Source: Flavobacteriales bacterium UBA3376
Lineage (GTDB): Bacteria; Bacteroidota; Bacteroidia; Flavobacteriales; Weeksellaceae
NCBI GenBank assembly: GCA_002359055.1
Contig: DEQC01000055.1
Location: forward strand, 1-53,105
DNA length: 53,105 nucleotides
Direction of reading: 5' to 3'
Part shown: positions 1-10,325 of the stretch, one piece after another
How the letters are laid out: each line of letters begins with the position of its first letter
How positions within the stretch are numbered: the stretch's first letter is position 1
Position numbers and translations under genes: made by a program
The notes under the pieces: generated by a model
Database searches by the model: none
Told to the model about the DNA's origin: nothing
What the model saw: the letters and a program-made list of their open reading frames with translations, nothing else

Positions 1-875
1 TCTATGGTCGAAATAAAATCCATTAATTTCACAGGATTATTATTACCAATATTATAAACTTTATAGGGTGCAGATGAAATTGAAGCGTCGTCAGAACTCG
101 GATCCCAGTCTGGATTTTCTTTGGGTGGATTATCATTCACTCGAATTACACCTTCAACTATATCATCGATATAAGTAAAATCCCTTTGCATTTCACCATA
201 ATTAAATACATCGATTGGTTTATCTTCGATCATTGCTTTTGTAAATAAAAACAATGCCATATCAGGTCGTCCCCACGGACCATAAACAGTGAAAAACCTC
301 AAGCCAGTGGTTGGAATTTTGAAAAGGTGGCTGTAAGTATGTGCCATCAATTCGTTTGACTTTTTGGTAGCTGCGTACAAACTCACTGGATGATCAACAT
401 TGTCTTTGGTTGAAAAAGGTTGATCTTTATTCAATCCATAAACACTAGAACTACTTGCATAAGTAAGGTGTTTGATTTGATGGTGTCTGCAACATTCCAA
501 AATATTTATAAATCCAACGATATTTGCATCTATATAAGCATCAGGATTGGTCAAAGAATACCTTACTCCTGCTTGAGCTGCTAAGTTGATCACTTTATCA
601 AACTTCTGACTCTCAAACAATTGATTTAAATTATCTTTATCTTCTAAATTCAATTGAATGAATTGATAATTTGGATAAACAGTACTTTGAATCAGTTGAT
701 TGTATTGAATATCATCTTTAGAAATTCCAGTTTTCTCTAAACGACCGTATTTAACTCTGACGTCGTAATAATCATTGATTGAATCCAACCCAACCACTTG
801 TTCACCTCGTTTCAAAAGCTTTTCAGCCAAATGAAAACCTATAAAGCCAGCGGTTCCAGTTATTAATATTTTCAT
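1..875 (-). CDS. UDP-glucuronate 4-epimerase-like NAD-dependent epimerase (C-terminus off window)
   Basis: This is a short-chain dehydrogenase/reductase of the extended type that interconverts nucleotide sugars. The closest match by eye is the UDP-glucuronate 4-epimerase (CapI/GAE) group, which supplies UDP-galacturonate for surface polysaccharides. The N-terminus has the Rossmann motif GTAGFIG at about residues 7-13, followed by the DSINDYYD segment typical of this group. A serine-rich SSSSVYG and the catalytic Tyr-x3-Lys (YAATK) lie mid-protein. The ATG at 873-875 follows a TAnnTTTG box. The reading frame is open to base 1, so about 291 codons are present and the C-terminus is missing. It lies upstream of the other minus-strand glycan gene and fits the glycan locus. 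Family is confident; exact substrate is inferred. Confidence 0.9.
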   Translation of the reverse strand, partial: MKILITGTAGFIGFHLAEKLLKRGEQVVGLDSINDYYDVRVKYGRLEKTGISKDDIQYNQLIQSTVYPNYQFIQLNLEDKDNLNQLFESQKFDKVINLAAQAGVRYSLTNPDAYIDANIVGFINILECCRHHQIKHLTYASSSSVYGLNKDQPFSTKDNVDHPVSLYAATKKSNELMAHTYSHLFKIPTTGLRFFTVYGPWGRPDMALFLFTKAMIEDKPIDVFNYGEMQRDFTYIDDIVEGVIRVNDNPPKENPDWDPSSDDASISSAPYKVYNIGNNNPVKLMDFISTI

Positions 876-895
876 AAGTATTTAATAGATTTTGG

Positions 896-903
896 CAAAG
901 TTA
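896..903 (-). promoter_or_regulatory. TAnnTTTG promoter box for the epimerase gene
   Basis: TAACTTTG on the minus strand matches the Bacteroidota -7 consensus. The epimerase ATG is 20 nt downstream, giving a short leader. No convincing -33 TTG is seen at the usual distance. Confidence 0.45.
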
Positions 904-959
904 AATATTTAATAGTTCTACGGAAAATATATCTTAGAAGACTCATTTTAATTTAAGTT

Positions 960-2771
960 TTACATGCCTTGCAATTCCGCTAATTTTCTGAAATAATCGG
1001 ATTTTTGCTTCAATTCATCAAAATTTCCACTACCAATAATTTTCCCTTTGTCCATCACATAAATCACATCTGCATTTCTGATGGTGGACAAACGATGTGC
1101 TATTGAGACTATGGTAACTTTTCCTTGTAAACTTTCTATGCTGTCCTTGATTTCTTTTTCTGTTTCAGAATCTAAAGCCGAAGTTGCTTCATCCATTATC
1201 AACAAATCCGCATCTCTATAAAGCTCTCTTGCAATAGAAATTCTTTGTTTTTGACCACCTGAAATATTGATTCCATTGTTGCCCAACAATTCTTTTTCCT
1301 GATTTGGTAAATCTTTTATGAATTTTTCCAAGCTACACATTTGAATGACTTTCCAGAATTTTTCTAAATTCTCAGGCGTTCGTTCATCCCAAAAACTCAC
1401 ATTGTCGAAAATATCAGCATTAAAAATAGTCGGTTCTTGAGTGATGTATCCAACTTTGCTTCGATAGGATGATTTATTAATCTTTTCGATAGGAATATCA
1501 TTGACTAAAAATTCACCTTCGTCTATATCCAGAAGCGAACAAATTGCATTGACCAAAGTGGTTTTTCCAGCACCGGATTCCCCCACAAAAGCAACAGATT
1601 GATTTTGTTTAATACTTAAATTGACATTGTCCAAAACTTTGAAATCACCATAAAAAACATTTACATTTTTCAGTTCAATAGTTTCTATGTTATCAATTTC
1701 AACTTTTCCATTGTTTGTTTCTTTATTATCCTTTAAATATTTCTCAAAACTTTGAATATTTTCCAGTGCGCCAATGGAACTTAAATAACTATTCCAAGTC
1801 GATTGAAGGTTCATTATATAGCCCATGGCCCGATAAAACAAGACCAAAATGATTAAAACTGAAGACAGCGTTGATTTAAAAACAGTGACTTGTAAAGCAA
1901 TTACACCACAGATGATTACAATCATCATCGGTTCTCTCAACGAGGAAAGTTTGGCCGAAAGCACACCGATTTTAATGTTATTTCCAATTAATTCATTCAA
2001 CTTTTCAATCATTCTTTGGGTATAGTCTTTATTTCTCCCCGAAGCTTTTAAGTATTTAAAATGATTGATATTTTCAATTACCAATTTACTAAACGCATGG
2101 TTATCATTGGTCAATGCTCTTGATAAATTTTTGGTTTTAATATAAAACTTTCTGTAAACTAAATTTGTGAGCATTCCTCCTATTGCGATTAACAAAGAAA
2201 ATTTCCAATCCAAGAAAAAAGCAAATCCGAGATATACCAAGACAATCATTCCATTTTTAATGGTTTCTAAATATTGATTACACGCTTGTGCAACAGAAAA
2301 AGCCTCACCTGTCATAGAGTTATGAATACGACCTATATCGGTATTGACAAATTCTTTATAAGATAAATCTTTGAGTCCCAAACTAAGTTTTGCACGTATA
2401 TTTTTATTGATAAATTGTAAAGCATTGACTTGATATTTCATGGTATAAAAAACGAACAATGCTTTGGCTAAGAAAATTAATGTAATTAATAACAGCATAT
2501 TGACTACATTGATTTCTAAATGGAGAAAATTAAAAACACTTTCTACACCATCGTATAATTTTTTATTCCCTCCTTCCAATTCGTGCGCATTTCCATCGGT
2601 GATTTGAAGCAAAGGAACAAATAAGGTAATTCCAATTCCATCCAACAAAACCATGATAAAGTTAAATAAGAGCAATAAAAACATTCTAAAGCGTAAAAAT
2701 CGATAGAAATAAAACAAGGTAGAAAACCTTGAAGCGAGCATATCTTTGAATGGGTTGAAAATATTTTTCAA
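960..2771 (-). CDS. ABC exporter, fused permease and ATPase (lipid/oligosaccharide flippase type)
   Basis: This is a half-size type IV ABC exporter: an N-terminal six-helix membrane domain (about residues 30-330) fused to an ATPase. The ATPase shows Walker A GESGAGKTT, signature SGGQKQR, Walker B LLIMDEATSALD and the H-loop (IAHRLST). The architecture matches MsbA and PglK-like flippases, which move lipid-linked glycans across the inner membrane. Its place beside glycosyltransferase genes makes that role likely, and no Wzx flippase is visible here. The longest frame begins with TTG at 2771; the first ATG in frame is at 2741. A TAnnTTTG box at 2805-2812 allows either start. Family is certain; substrate is inferred from neighbours. 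Confidence 0.92.
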   Translation of the reverse strand: MKNIFNPFKDMLASRFSTLFYFYRFLRFRMFLLLLFNFIMVLLDGIGITLFVPLLQITDGNAHELEGGNKKLYDGVESVFNFLHLEINVVNMLLLITLIFLAKALFVFYTMKYQVNALQFINKNIRAKLSLGLKDLSYKEFVNTDIGRIHNSMTGEAFSVAQACNQYLETIKNGMIVLVYLGFAFFLDWKFSLLIAIGGMLTNLVYRKFYIKTKNLSRALTNDNHAFSKLVIENINHFKYLKASGRNKDYTQRMIEKLNELIGNNIKIGVLSAKLSSLREPMMIVIICGVIALQVTVFKSTLSSVLIILVLFYRAMGYIMNLQSTWNSYLSSIGALENIQSFEKYLKDNKETNNGKVEIDNIETIELKNVNVFYGDFKVLDNVNLSIKQNQSVAFVGESGAGKTTLVNAICSLLDIDEGEFLVNDIPIEKINKSSYRSKVGYITQEPTIFNADIFDNVSFWDERTPENLEKFWKVIQMCSLEKFIKDLPNQEKELLGNNGINISGGQKQRISIARELYRDADLLIMDEATSALDSETEKEIKDSIESLQGKVTIVSIAHRLSTIRNADVIYVMDKGKIIGSGNFDELKQKSDYFRKLAELQGM

Positions 2772-2804
2772 TTTAGGTTGATTTGATGAATTATAAAAGT
2801 GCTA

Positions 2805-2812
2805 CAAAAGTA
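2805..2812 (-). promoter_or_regulatory. TAnnTTTG promoter box for the ABC exporter
   Basis: TACTTTTG on the minus strand lies about 33 nt before the TTG start and about 63 nt before the first ATG. With 2873-2880 it forms a divergent promoter region between the exporter and the plus-strand glycan genes. Confidence 0.4.
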
Positions 2813-2872
2813 AGTCAAATTATTAATAGAAAGATAATAGAGATATTTTTTATAGTAGTCGGTATAATTTTT

Positions 2873-2880
2873 TATTTTTG
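2873..2880 (+). promoter_or_regulatory. TAnnTTTG promoter box for the glycan gene run starting at 2934
   Basis: TATTTTTG on the plus strand sits 53 nt before the ATG at 2934. It is the only good match to the Bacteroidota -7 consensus in the gap and probably drives the 2934-7115 gene group. Confidence 0.4.
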
Positions 2881-2933
2881 AAAATTCAACTCTAATTAGT
2901 CGATATTAGCACCTTGAAATATAATCAACCCAA

Positions 2934-4004
2934 ATGTCAGAAGCTTTTAATAATATAAGAATTTTAATCATCGACCCTACAGGAAATAAAGACTATAAGA
3001 ATTCTCTTTTGTATCCAATGAAAAAGCAGTTGGAAGACTTAGGAGCAGTTGTAAGGGTTTTAAAAATAAATCAACCGCCTGCTTTTCGTAACAATTATTT
3101 GCCTGATAAAATCAAGAATATCTACAGAAGAATCTTTTTTAATGATAAACACTATTACCATTTTATAGAGATCAAACATTATTCGAGATATTATTTAAAT
3201 GAATTTCAAAAGCAAACGAAAGGCGAGAGTTATGATTATACTTTTCTTTTAAGGCCCGATAGATTTTCTCTTCCATTTATAAAACAAGTCAGAAAGAAAA
3301 CTGATTTCTTAGCTACATATATGTGGACAGCAGTAAAAAAAGGAACCGAGCAAAACATTTTAAAAACGAGGAAATATTTTGATAATGCTTATGGATTTGA
3401 CCCTTACGAAAATCAAGAATACAAGAATTTCAATTGGAAATTTTCTACCAATTTTATATATAACTATCCAAAAGTAGCCCAAACAAAAGATATAGAGTGC
3501 TTGTATTTTGGGTCCATTTATACGAATAGAAGAGATTTAATTGCTTACAATTTATTCAAAGAAATCACCAATTCTTTTAAGGTTAAAATTTTCATAGAAA
3601 ACGAATATTTGAGCAAAGAAAAATATATAGATGATGAATCTGTGGAATACATCGATTACCAGATACCTTATTTCGAATATTTGTATGAAAGTTCAAAAGC
3701 CAAAGTGCTACTTGACATTGCCAAGCCAGAACATAAAGGTTTATCGTTTAGATTTTTTGAGTGTTTAAAGTTGGAAACAAAACTAATTACCAATAACACA
3801 GATGTAGTAAATTATGACTTCTATTGTCCTGAAAATATTTTTATAATTGACTTCAATCATCCAAATTTAGAAAAGTTAAATGAATTCATCCATACACCTT
3901 ATAAAAGAATTTCTCCTGAAATAATTGAGAAATACTCATTTGAAAATTGGATGAAATATATTTTCCAAATGCCTGGGCATGAACCTATAAAATATATTTA
4001 TTAA
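2934..4004 (+). CDS. Putative GT-B-like glycosyltransferase, unclassified
   Basis: I do not recognise a defined family with certainty. The 356-residue soluble protein opens with a beta strand (IRILIIDPTG) like the first strand of a Rossmann half, has a middle region rich in Tyr and basic residues, and a C-terminal half (KVLLDIAKPEHKGLSFRFFECLKL) that resembles the nucleotide-sugar-binding half of GT-B enzymes, where a conserved Glu sits in an FxE context. No signal peptide or membrane segment is seen. It is the first gene of the plus-strand glycan group, 44 nt before the P-loop gene, so a glycosyltransferase role is likely. A core-polysaccharide modification protein is the main alternative. 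Confidence 0.6.
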   Translation: MSEAFNNIRILIIDPTGNKDYKNSLLYPMKKQLEDLGAVVRVLKINQPPAFRNNYLPDKIKNIYRRIFFNDKHYYHFIEIKHYSRYYLNEFQKQTKGESYDYTFLLRPDRFSLPFIKQVRKKTDFLATYMWTAVKKGTEQNILKTRKYFDNAYGFDPYENQEYKNFNWKFSTNFIYNYPKVAQTKDIECLYFGSIYTNRRDLIAYNLFKEITNSFKVKIFIENEYLSKEKYIDDESVEYIDYQIPYFEYLYESSKAKVLLDIAKPEHKGLSFRFFECLKLETKLITNNTDVVNYDFYCPENIFIIDFNHPNLEKLNEFIHTPYKRISPEIIEKYSFENWMKYIFQMPGHEPIKYIY

Positions 4005-4048
4005 TATAAGTTTCGTGTGAATTGTAAGTTGAAATAAATAGAGTTGAA

Positions 4049-4816
4049 ATGAAGTTAAAATCCTTGTTTTCATTATTAGGTTTTGAGATTTATCGAAAAT
4101 CAAAAAAAAATAAAATAAAGTTCGATAGCAGTCAGAAACCGTTGTACATTGAGTTTTTAGGAGTTTCAGGAGTTGGCAAATCGACAATTTTCAACGCTTT
4201 ACAAAAAAAAGAAAAATTCTGGTTGACTGTAAATGAGCATAATAATTCATTGGGAAAGCACCAAAGAGTTAAATTTGACAAAAATTCAGCAGAACAAAGG
4301 TTAGCAGAACAAAGATGGAAATATCTGAAGGAGAAAAACTATTTGCCAACCGATAAATTAAGGGTTGCTTATTGGAACTACGTTATTTTAAATTCAGATG
4401 CCTTATTGCAAAAGAACAACAAAAACTCAATCGTTCTATCAGATGAAGGTATGGTTTTAAGTTTTTCGGATGCGATTATGGATTTAGAGAATGAAAATAG
4501 TAAACTATTGGATGATTTCTTAAAAAATAGAGCTTTTGTATATTGTACAGCAAGACCTGACGTCATTTTGAAAAGAATAGAAAGCCGAAGAAAACAAACA
4601 GGAAAAGTAGTTGCTCAACATAAAACAAACTCAAATCAAGAATTGTTGGAAATAATTTCTCAGGAAACAAAAGAAAGAGATAATTTGGTGGATTTCTTGA
4701 AAAGAAGAAACAAACCTTTATTGGTAATTGACACTTCTGAGGAATTGGATAAAAACCTCAGTAAAGTCCTTACTTTTATTCGAGAATTCCAACATAAAGA
4801 AAACATAAACACATGA
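4049..4816 (+). CDS. P-loop kinase-like NTPase of the glycan locus
   Basis: A 255-residue protein with a clear Walker A, GVSGVGKST, at about residues 38-46, after a basic N-terminal segment. Later it has an acidic strand (IVLSDEGMV, about 130-138) that could carry the Walker B function, and a C-terminal VYCTARPDVILKRIESR segment like the lid/LID-Arg region of nucleotide and sugar kinases. The overall shape fits a small-molecule kinase; the acceptor cannot be told and may be a sugar of the surface glycan. It overlaps the FkbM gene by 4 nt (ATGA), so the two are translationally coupled. The protein at 5689-6330 aligns with it end to end but has lost the P-loop (see findings). Confidence 0.7.
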   Translation: MKLKSLFSLLGFEIYRKSKKNKIKFDSSQKPLYIEFLGVSGVGKSTIFNALQKKEKFWLTVNEHNNSLGKHQRVKFDKNSAEQRLAEQRWKYLKEKNYLPTDKLRVAYWNYVILNSDALLQKNNKNSIVLSDEGMVLSFSDAIMDLENENSKLLDDFLKNRAFVYCTARPDVILKRIESRRKQTGKVVAQHKTNSNQELLEIISQETKERDNLVDFLKRRNKPLLVIDTSEELDKNLSKVLTFIREFQHKENINT

Positions 4817-5667
4817 AAAAGTTATTTATTGGTCTTTATTCTATATTCTTCCAAGAAGGAATAAAAAATTACATCGTACGAAAACGAAAAACGCGTAAAT
4901 TAAAAGGAAACAAATGGTTTACCATTAAATACAAAGGAAAAAAAATCAAAATATTATTGAAGGAGAAAAACGGTTATGTAGATAATTTTATTTATCAAAA
5001 CGGTATATATGAAGAGACTTTGATAGATTCAATTGTAGAGCACCTTGGCCCCAATTCGACTTTTGTGGACATAGGAGCAAATATTGGTCAGCATAGTCTT
5101 GTGGTTTCTCAATTTTGTAAAAAAGTGATTGCATTTGAGCCTCTTTCATTTTTGGTCGAACAAATTCAAGAAAGCATATCTGCAAATAAAATATCAAATA
5201 TTGAAATAAGAAAACTTGGATTAGGAGACACAAAAGGCGAGAAAGATATTTATATAGATCCAAATCAAAGTGGTTACAGCACCTTATTGAATCATTTAAA
5301 GGAAGTAGATGGCTTTTCTAAAAATCCTGAAGTTGTAGGAAATCAGTTGATTTCAATAGATTTGATGGACAATCAACTATTGGATACTGAAGTTTCTGTT
5401 ATCAAAATGGATATAGAAGGTTATGAATATTATGCGTTTTTGGGAGGAATAAAAACTTTAAGAAAACACAAGCCAGTTGTTATTTTGGAGTTTTCAAATA
5501 TGTTTTATGAAAATTTAGAGAAAGGACTTTCCGAAAAATTCTTTAATTTAATTAAAGAGCTGAATTACAAGGTGTTCTCAATCGATAGAAAAGTAGAACT
5601 TAAATCAATCAAAGATGTTTTGATGAACCAAAAACAAGAAAACATACTATTAATTCCATCCAATTGA
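4813..5667 (+). CDS. FkbM-family SAM-dependent methyltransferase
   Basis: The protein has the SAM-binding motif FVDIGANIGQHS at about residue 94, an acidic strand end (VIAFEP) at about 117, and the FkbM hallmark VIKMDIEGYE near residue 197. FkbM enzymes O-methylate sugars or small molecules, and in polysaccharide loci they usually cap or decorate glycans. An N-terminal basic stretch of about 60 residues precedes the domain; it may be a membrane-proximal or substrate-binding extension. The gene overlaps the preceding kinase-like gene by 4 nt and is 21 nt from the pseudo-P-loop gene, so the three form one unit. Family is confident; methyl acceptor unknown. Confidence 0.88.
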   Translation: MKKLFIGLYSIFFQEGIKNYIVRKRKTRKLKGNKWFTIKYKGKKIKILLKEKNGYVDNFIYQNGIYEETLIDSIVEHLGPNSTFVDIGANIGQHSLVVSQFCKKVIAFEPLSFLVEQIQESISANKISNIEIRKLGLGDTKGEKDIYIDPNQSGYSTLLNHLKEVDGFSKNPEVVGNQLISIDLMDNQLLDTEVSVIKMDIEGYEYYAFLGGIKTLRKHKPVVILEFSNMFYENLEKGLSEKFFNLIKELNYKVFSIDRKVELKSIKDVLMNQKQENILLIPSN

Positions 5668-5688
5668 TTCGCTTTTTAGCCATTATAT

Positions 5689-7115
<1,427 letters not shown>

Positions 7116-7122
7116 TTAAATT

Positions 7123-8118
7123 TTAACCTTCCCATCTCTTCTTGAAAATTTTCATCCCCAAATTTGTGGGTAAATTTTGTAAGAAGTTCATTTTCTTTAA
7201 TTCGTTGGAATATTGAGCCGAAAAATAATCAATCAAAGATAAAGAACTGATTTTTTTGTAATTGCTATAAGATTCTTTCCAAAGCTCTTCATTCTTTTGA
7301 GCGCGCCAATTCATTATAAGCGTCATGTTTTTAAAACGAACTAAGTGTTCTAAAATATATTTTCTTCTTTCTGGATTTTTTTCTATTACTAACTCCTTGT
7401 CAATGTATTGACCAATCGTAAACCAATTGTCAAAATGTCTTTTTCCTCGATTGTGAATCACGGATTGGTCATGTAAAAAGTAGGTATAGGTAACATCGGG
7501 CTGAAATGCAACTCTTTCCAATTGTAAACAAGTGTGAAAAGTCCATAATTCATCTTGAGCAAAAAGTCCTGGAACAAAATAAATCTTATTCTTTCGAAAG
7601 AAATCCACTAAAAACAATTTATTTACTGCAGAACTTGTGATTTTACCATTTACAAAAGCTTTCAAAGCTTCATCATTACCAACAATAGTATTTTCACTTT
7701 TCAATTTCCCCAAACAAAATGACTTCTTTCCATCAATGGCTTTTTCACATTCAATTTGAGAGATGGTCATTTGAGCGTTTTCTCCCTCTGCGACTTTAAC
7801 CAACTTCTCGATGCAATCTTCCGTTATCGTATCATCAGAATCTAAAAAAAACAAATACTTTCCTTGGGCAGTATCGATGCCTTTGTTCCGAACCACAGAT
7901 AAACCGGAATTCTTATCCAAATGAAGAATTCGCCAGTTTTTTAAATTATATTTTTGAATATATTCTTCCGCAATCGCCACACTGTTGTCCGGTGTTTGGT
8001 CGTTAATCAAACTAACTTCAATGGCGGAATAAGTTTGATTCCGCACCGAATCAAGGCATTTAACTAGAAATTCCTCGCAGTTATAAAGAGGAATGGAAAT
8101 CGTTACTAAGGGATTCAT
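7123..8118 (-). CDS. GT2-family glycosyltransferase, minus strand
   Basis: A GT-A fold enzyme. It starts PLVTISIPLYNCEEFLVKCLDSV, then has the nucleotide-binding segment VSLINDQTPD and the metal-binding FFLDSDDTI near residue 91. The C-terminal 150 residues are basic and not diagnostic. GT2 enzymes transfer sugars from UDP- or GDP-sugars to lipid-linked acceptors in the cytoplasm. It is the only gene of the glycan locus between 2934 and 15531 on the minus strand and separates two plus-strand groups. Its promoter must lie in 8119-8303, where no strong TAnnTTTG box is seen. Linkage specificity cannot be told. Confidence 0.9.
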   Translation of the reverse strand: MNPLVTISIPLYNCEEFLVKCLDSVRNQTYSAIEVSLINDQTPDNSVAIAEEYIQKYNLKNWRILHLDKNSGLSVVRNKGIDTAQGKYLFFLDSDDTITEDCIEKLVKVAEGENAQMTISQIECEKAIDGKKSFCLGKLKSENTIVGNDEALKAFVNGKITSSAVNKLFLVDFFRKNKIYFVPGLFAQDELWTFHTCLQLERVAFQPDVTYTYFLHDQSVIHNRGKRHFDNWFTIGQYIDKELVIEKNPERRKYILEHLVRFKNMTLIMNWRAQKNEELWKESYSNYKKISSLSLIDYFSAQYSNELKKMNFLQNLPTNLGMKIFKKRWEG

Positions 8119-8303
8119 AGTTAAAGTCGATTTTTAGCAAAAGTACAGAAATAAACGAATATTTAAACTTTAGAGAATTAATCCTATAAAATTATTTGGA
8201 CTTTGATTTACTTTCTAATTTTGTTTTTTTATCGCTAAATTTAAATTGTCTAATTTCGCCATCGAAATGCTAACTTAGTAACATCAAATAGAATAATTAA
8301 CCA

Positions 8304-9251
8304 ATGCCTAAAATTTCCGTAATTCTTTCTGCTTATAACGCTGAGAAGTTCATTGCTCAAAGCATTGAGTCAGTTTTAAATCAAAAATTTAAAGATTTCG
8401 AGTTTTTAATAGTAGAAGACCATTCTACTGACAATACTTTACAGATAATTGAGTCATACGCAAGCAAAGATTCACGGATTAATTTGGTTAAAAAGGAAAA
8501 GAATAAAGGATTTGAAGGGTATGTTGAAAATCTAAATCTAATGATTGACCAAGCCCGTGGAAAATATATAGCAAAGTTTGATGCTGATGATATTTGGTCG
8601 GTAGATAAGCTGGAAAAACAGTTGATGGATATTGAGAACCATCCTGATATTTTCCTTCTTAGTGCCAATGCCTATAGAATCGACGAAAATGGAAATAGAA
8701 TTGGCGAAGTGGTTTATCCAACCGATTGGGAGGAAACAAAAAAAATGATTTTGCATACCAATCCATTTTGTCATCCCGCAATTCTATTCAGAAATGAAGG
8801 CTATAAATACAGACAAAAGATGTACTATGCCGAGGATTATGATTTGTATTTGCGTATGTTTTCGGATGGTAAAAAATTGATGCACAGAAGTGATTTTTTA
8901 TTTGAATACAGAATATTAGAAAACTCTTTGTCGAGAGGGAATAAAAGCTTGATACAAGCTTTGTTCAAAGAAAAAACAATAGATTTTTATCATCAAAGGA
9001 TTGAATTTGGTGAAGATGAATATGCTAAATTCCAGCCTTTGGATTATTTAGAAATTCTAAATCCAAATTATAAAAACACGAAAGAAGATCTAAAACGTGC
9101 CTTGAAGTTTGCATTCATAAGCAATTGGAAAGAAGAGTATAAATTGTTGTTAAATAAGGCAATTGACTTTTATGGCAAAAAGGAGTTTTTAAACTTTTGG
9201 ATGATTCGTAATTTTTATAATTTTAGCCAGCAAGTATATAAAAGATTGTAA
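8304..9251 (+). CDS. GT2-family glycosyltransferase
   Basis: The N-terminal GT-A domain begins PKISVILSAYNAEKFIAQSIESV and contains LIVEDHSTDNT and the metal-binding IAKFDADDIW near residue 95. HPAILFRNEGY and the later AEDYDLYLRM (ED near residue 185) fit the catalytic-base region of GT2 enzymes. It begins the second plus-strand group and is 3 nt from the GNAT gene. It shares the fold with the genes at 7123 and 13446, but the C-termini differ, so they are probably not recent duplicates. Donor and acceptor are unknown. Confidence 0.9.
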   Translation: MPKISVILSAYNAEKFIAQSIESVLNQKFKDFEFLIVEDHSTDNTLQIIESYASKDSRINLVKKEKNKGFEGYVENLNLMIDQARGKYIAKFDADDIWSVDKLEKQLMDIENHPDIFLLSANAYRIDENGNRIGEVVYPTDWEETKKMILHTNPFCHPAILFRNEGYKYRQKMYYAEDYDLYLRMFSDGKKLMHRSDFLFEYRILENSLSRGNKSLIQALFKEKTIDFYHQRIEFGEDEYAKFQPLDYLEILNPNYKNTKEDLKRALKFAFISNWKEEYKLLLNKAIDFYGKKEFLNFWMIRNFYNFSQQVYKRL

Positions 9252-9254
9252 TCT

Positions 9255-10322
9255 ATGCTAAATTTCTTCCGACTTTCTGAACAAAACCAATATACGATTT
9301 CAGACATTTCTGATTTCAATGACTTGTGTTTTCCTCATCGGAAACCTCATCATTTTTACGATACTTATAGATTAGTCCAAAATCCATTTGCACCAATAGA
9401 AAAAAATTTCCTATACGGTGTAGAAAAAGATGGAAAATACATTGCACAAATGCTAACAATGCCTACCCCATTAAGCATCAACGAAAAAATCATTCCAGCT
9501 TTTTGGGGACAAGATTATTTCGTTTTGGATGAATTTAGAGGAAAAGGAATTGGAAAAGAATTGTCGAAATATTATTTAAAAAACGATTATTATATAGCTA
9601 TTGGATTTTCACCTAAATCACAAATCATTCATCAAAAAATGGGTGCCAGGAAAATTGGATATTTAAGTTTTTATAGAAAATGGGCTTCTCCAATTCATCA
9701 ATTCAAATCTCTTTTCAACAAATCACTAAGAATTAAACCTAAATCAGTCATTTCCTATACTTTTCCTGATGAAGTTAACGGTTTTATGAGGGTGAAATCT
9801 CCCGCAAGGTTGATACTTCCTCAATTGAATTGGAATGAAAATACAATTGAATCCATTCGAAATAAAGAATATTTTGAATGGAGATTTTTTTATAAACCTT
9901 TTCGATATTTCGTTTATCAATCCAAACAAATCAATGATGTAAATCCACCTTATTTTGTAGCTAAACCTCGATTTTACAAAGGAATGAATTGGTTGATGAT
10001 AGTGGATTATCGTTTTGATTTGAAACAACCCAATCAATTTGAATCCATTTTAAAATCAGCGGAATTACTTAGAGAAAAATACAACTTTTCAGGAATTCTC
10101 GTTTCATCTTCTCAAAAAACAAATAACAAAATTTTACTTAAAAATAATTTTGAAAGATATAAACACGAGGTGGTTTTAACGACTTATCCCTTCGAACACG
10201 ATGAAAACCTTGAAGAACATGATCATTTTCATATAAGCTTGGCCGATAGTGATTTGGACATGCATGATTATTTGGGAAGGTTTTATTATAGCGAAGATTT
10301 GGCCGAAAAAAACTATTTCTAA
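9255..10322 (+). CDS. GNAT-family N-acyltransferase of the glycan locus
   Basis: A 355-residue protein with a GNAT domain in its first half: FVLDEFRGKGIGKEL (about residues 89-103) carries the acyl-CoA binding R/Q-x-x-G-x-G motif, and SPKSQIIHQKMGARKIGY follows as the next GNAT segment. The C-terminal half may be a second, degenerate GNAT lobe, as in double-GNAT enzymes that acylate amino sugars. It sits 3 nt after a GT2 gene and 3 nt before a polysaccharide deacetylase. The deacetylase/acyltransferase neighbours suggest that an amino sugar is N-deacetylated and re-acylated; this is inference. No signal peptide is seen, so it acts in the cytoplasm. Confidence 0.75.
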   Translation: MLNFFRLSEQNQYTISDISDFNDLCFPHRKPHHFYDTYRLVQNPFAPIEKNFLYGVEKDGKYIAQMLTMPTPLSINEKIIPAFWGQDYFVLDEFRGKGIGKELSKYYLKNDYYIAIGFSPKSQIIHQKMGARKIGYLSFYRKWASPIHQFKSLFNKSLRIKPKSVISYTFPDEVNGFMRVKSPARLILPQLNWNENTIESIRNKEYFEWRFFYKPFRYFVYQSKQINDVNPPYFVAKPRFYKGMNWLMIVDYRFDLKQPNQFESILKSAELLREKYNFSGILVSSSQKTNNKILLKNNFERYKHEVVLTTYPFEHDENLEEHDHFHISLADSDLDMHDYLGRFYYSEDLAEKNYF

Positions 10323-10325
10323 ACC

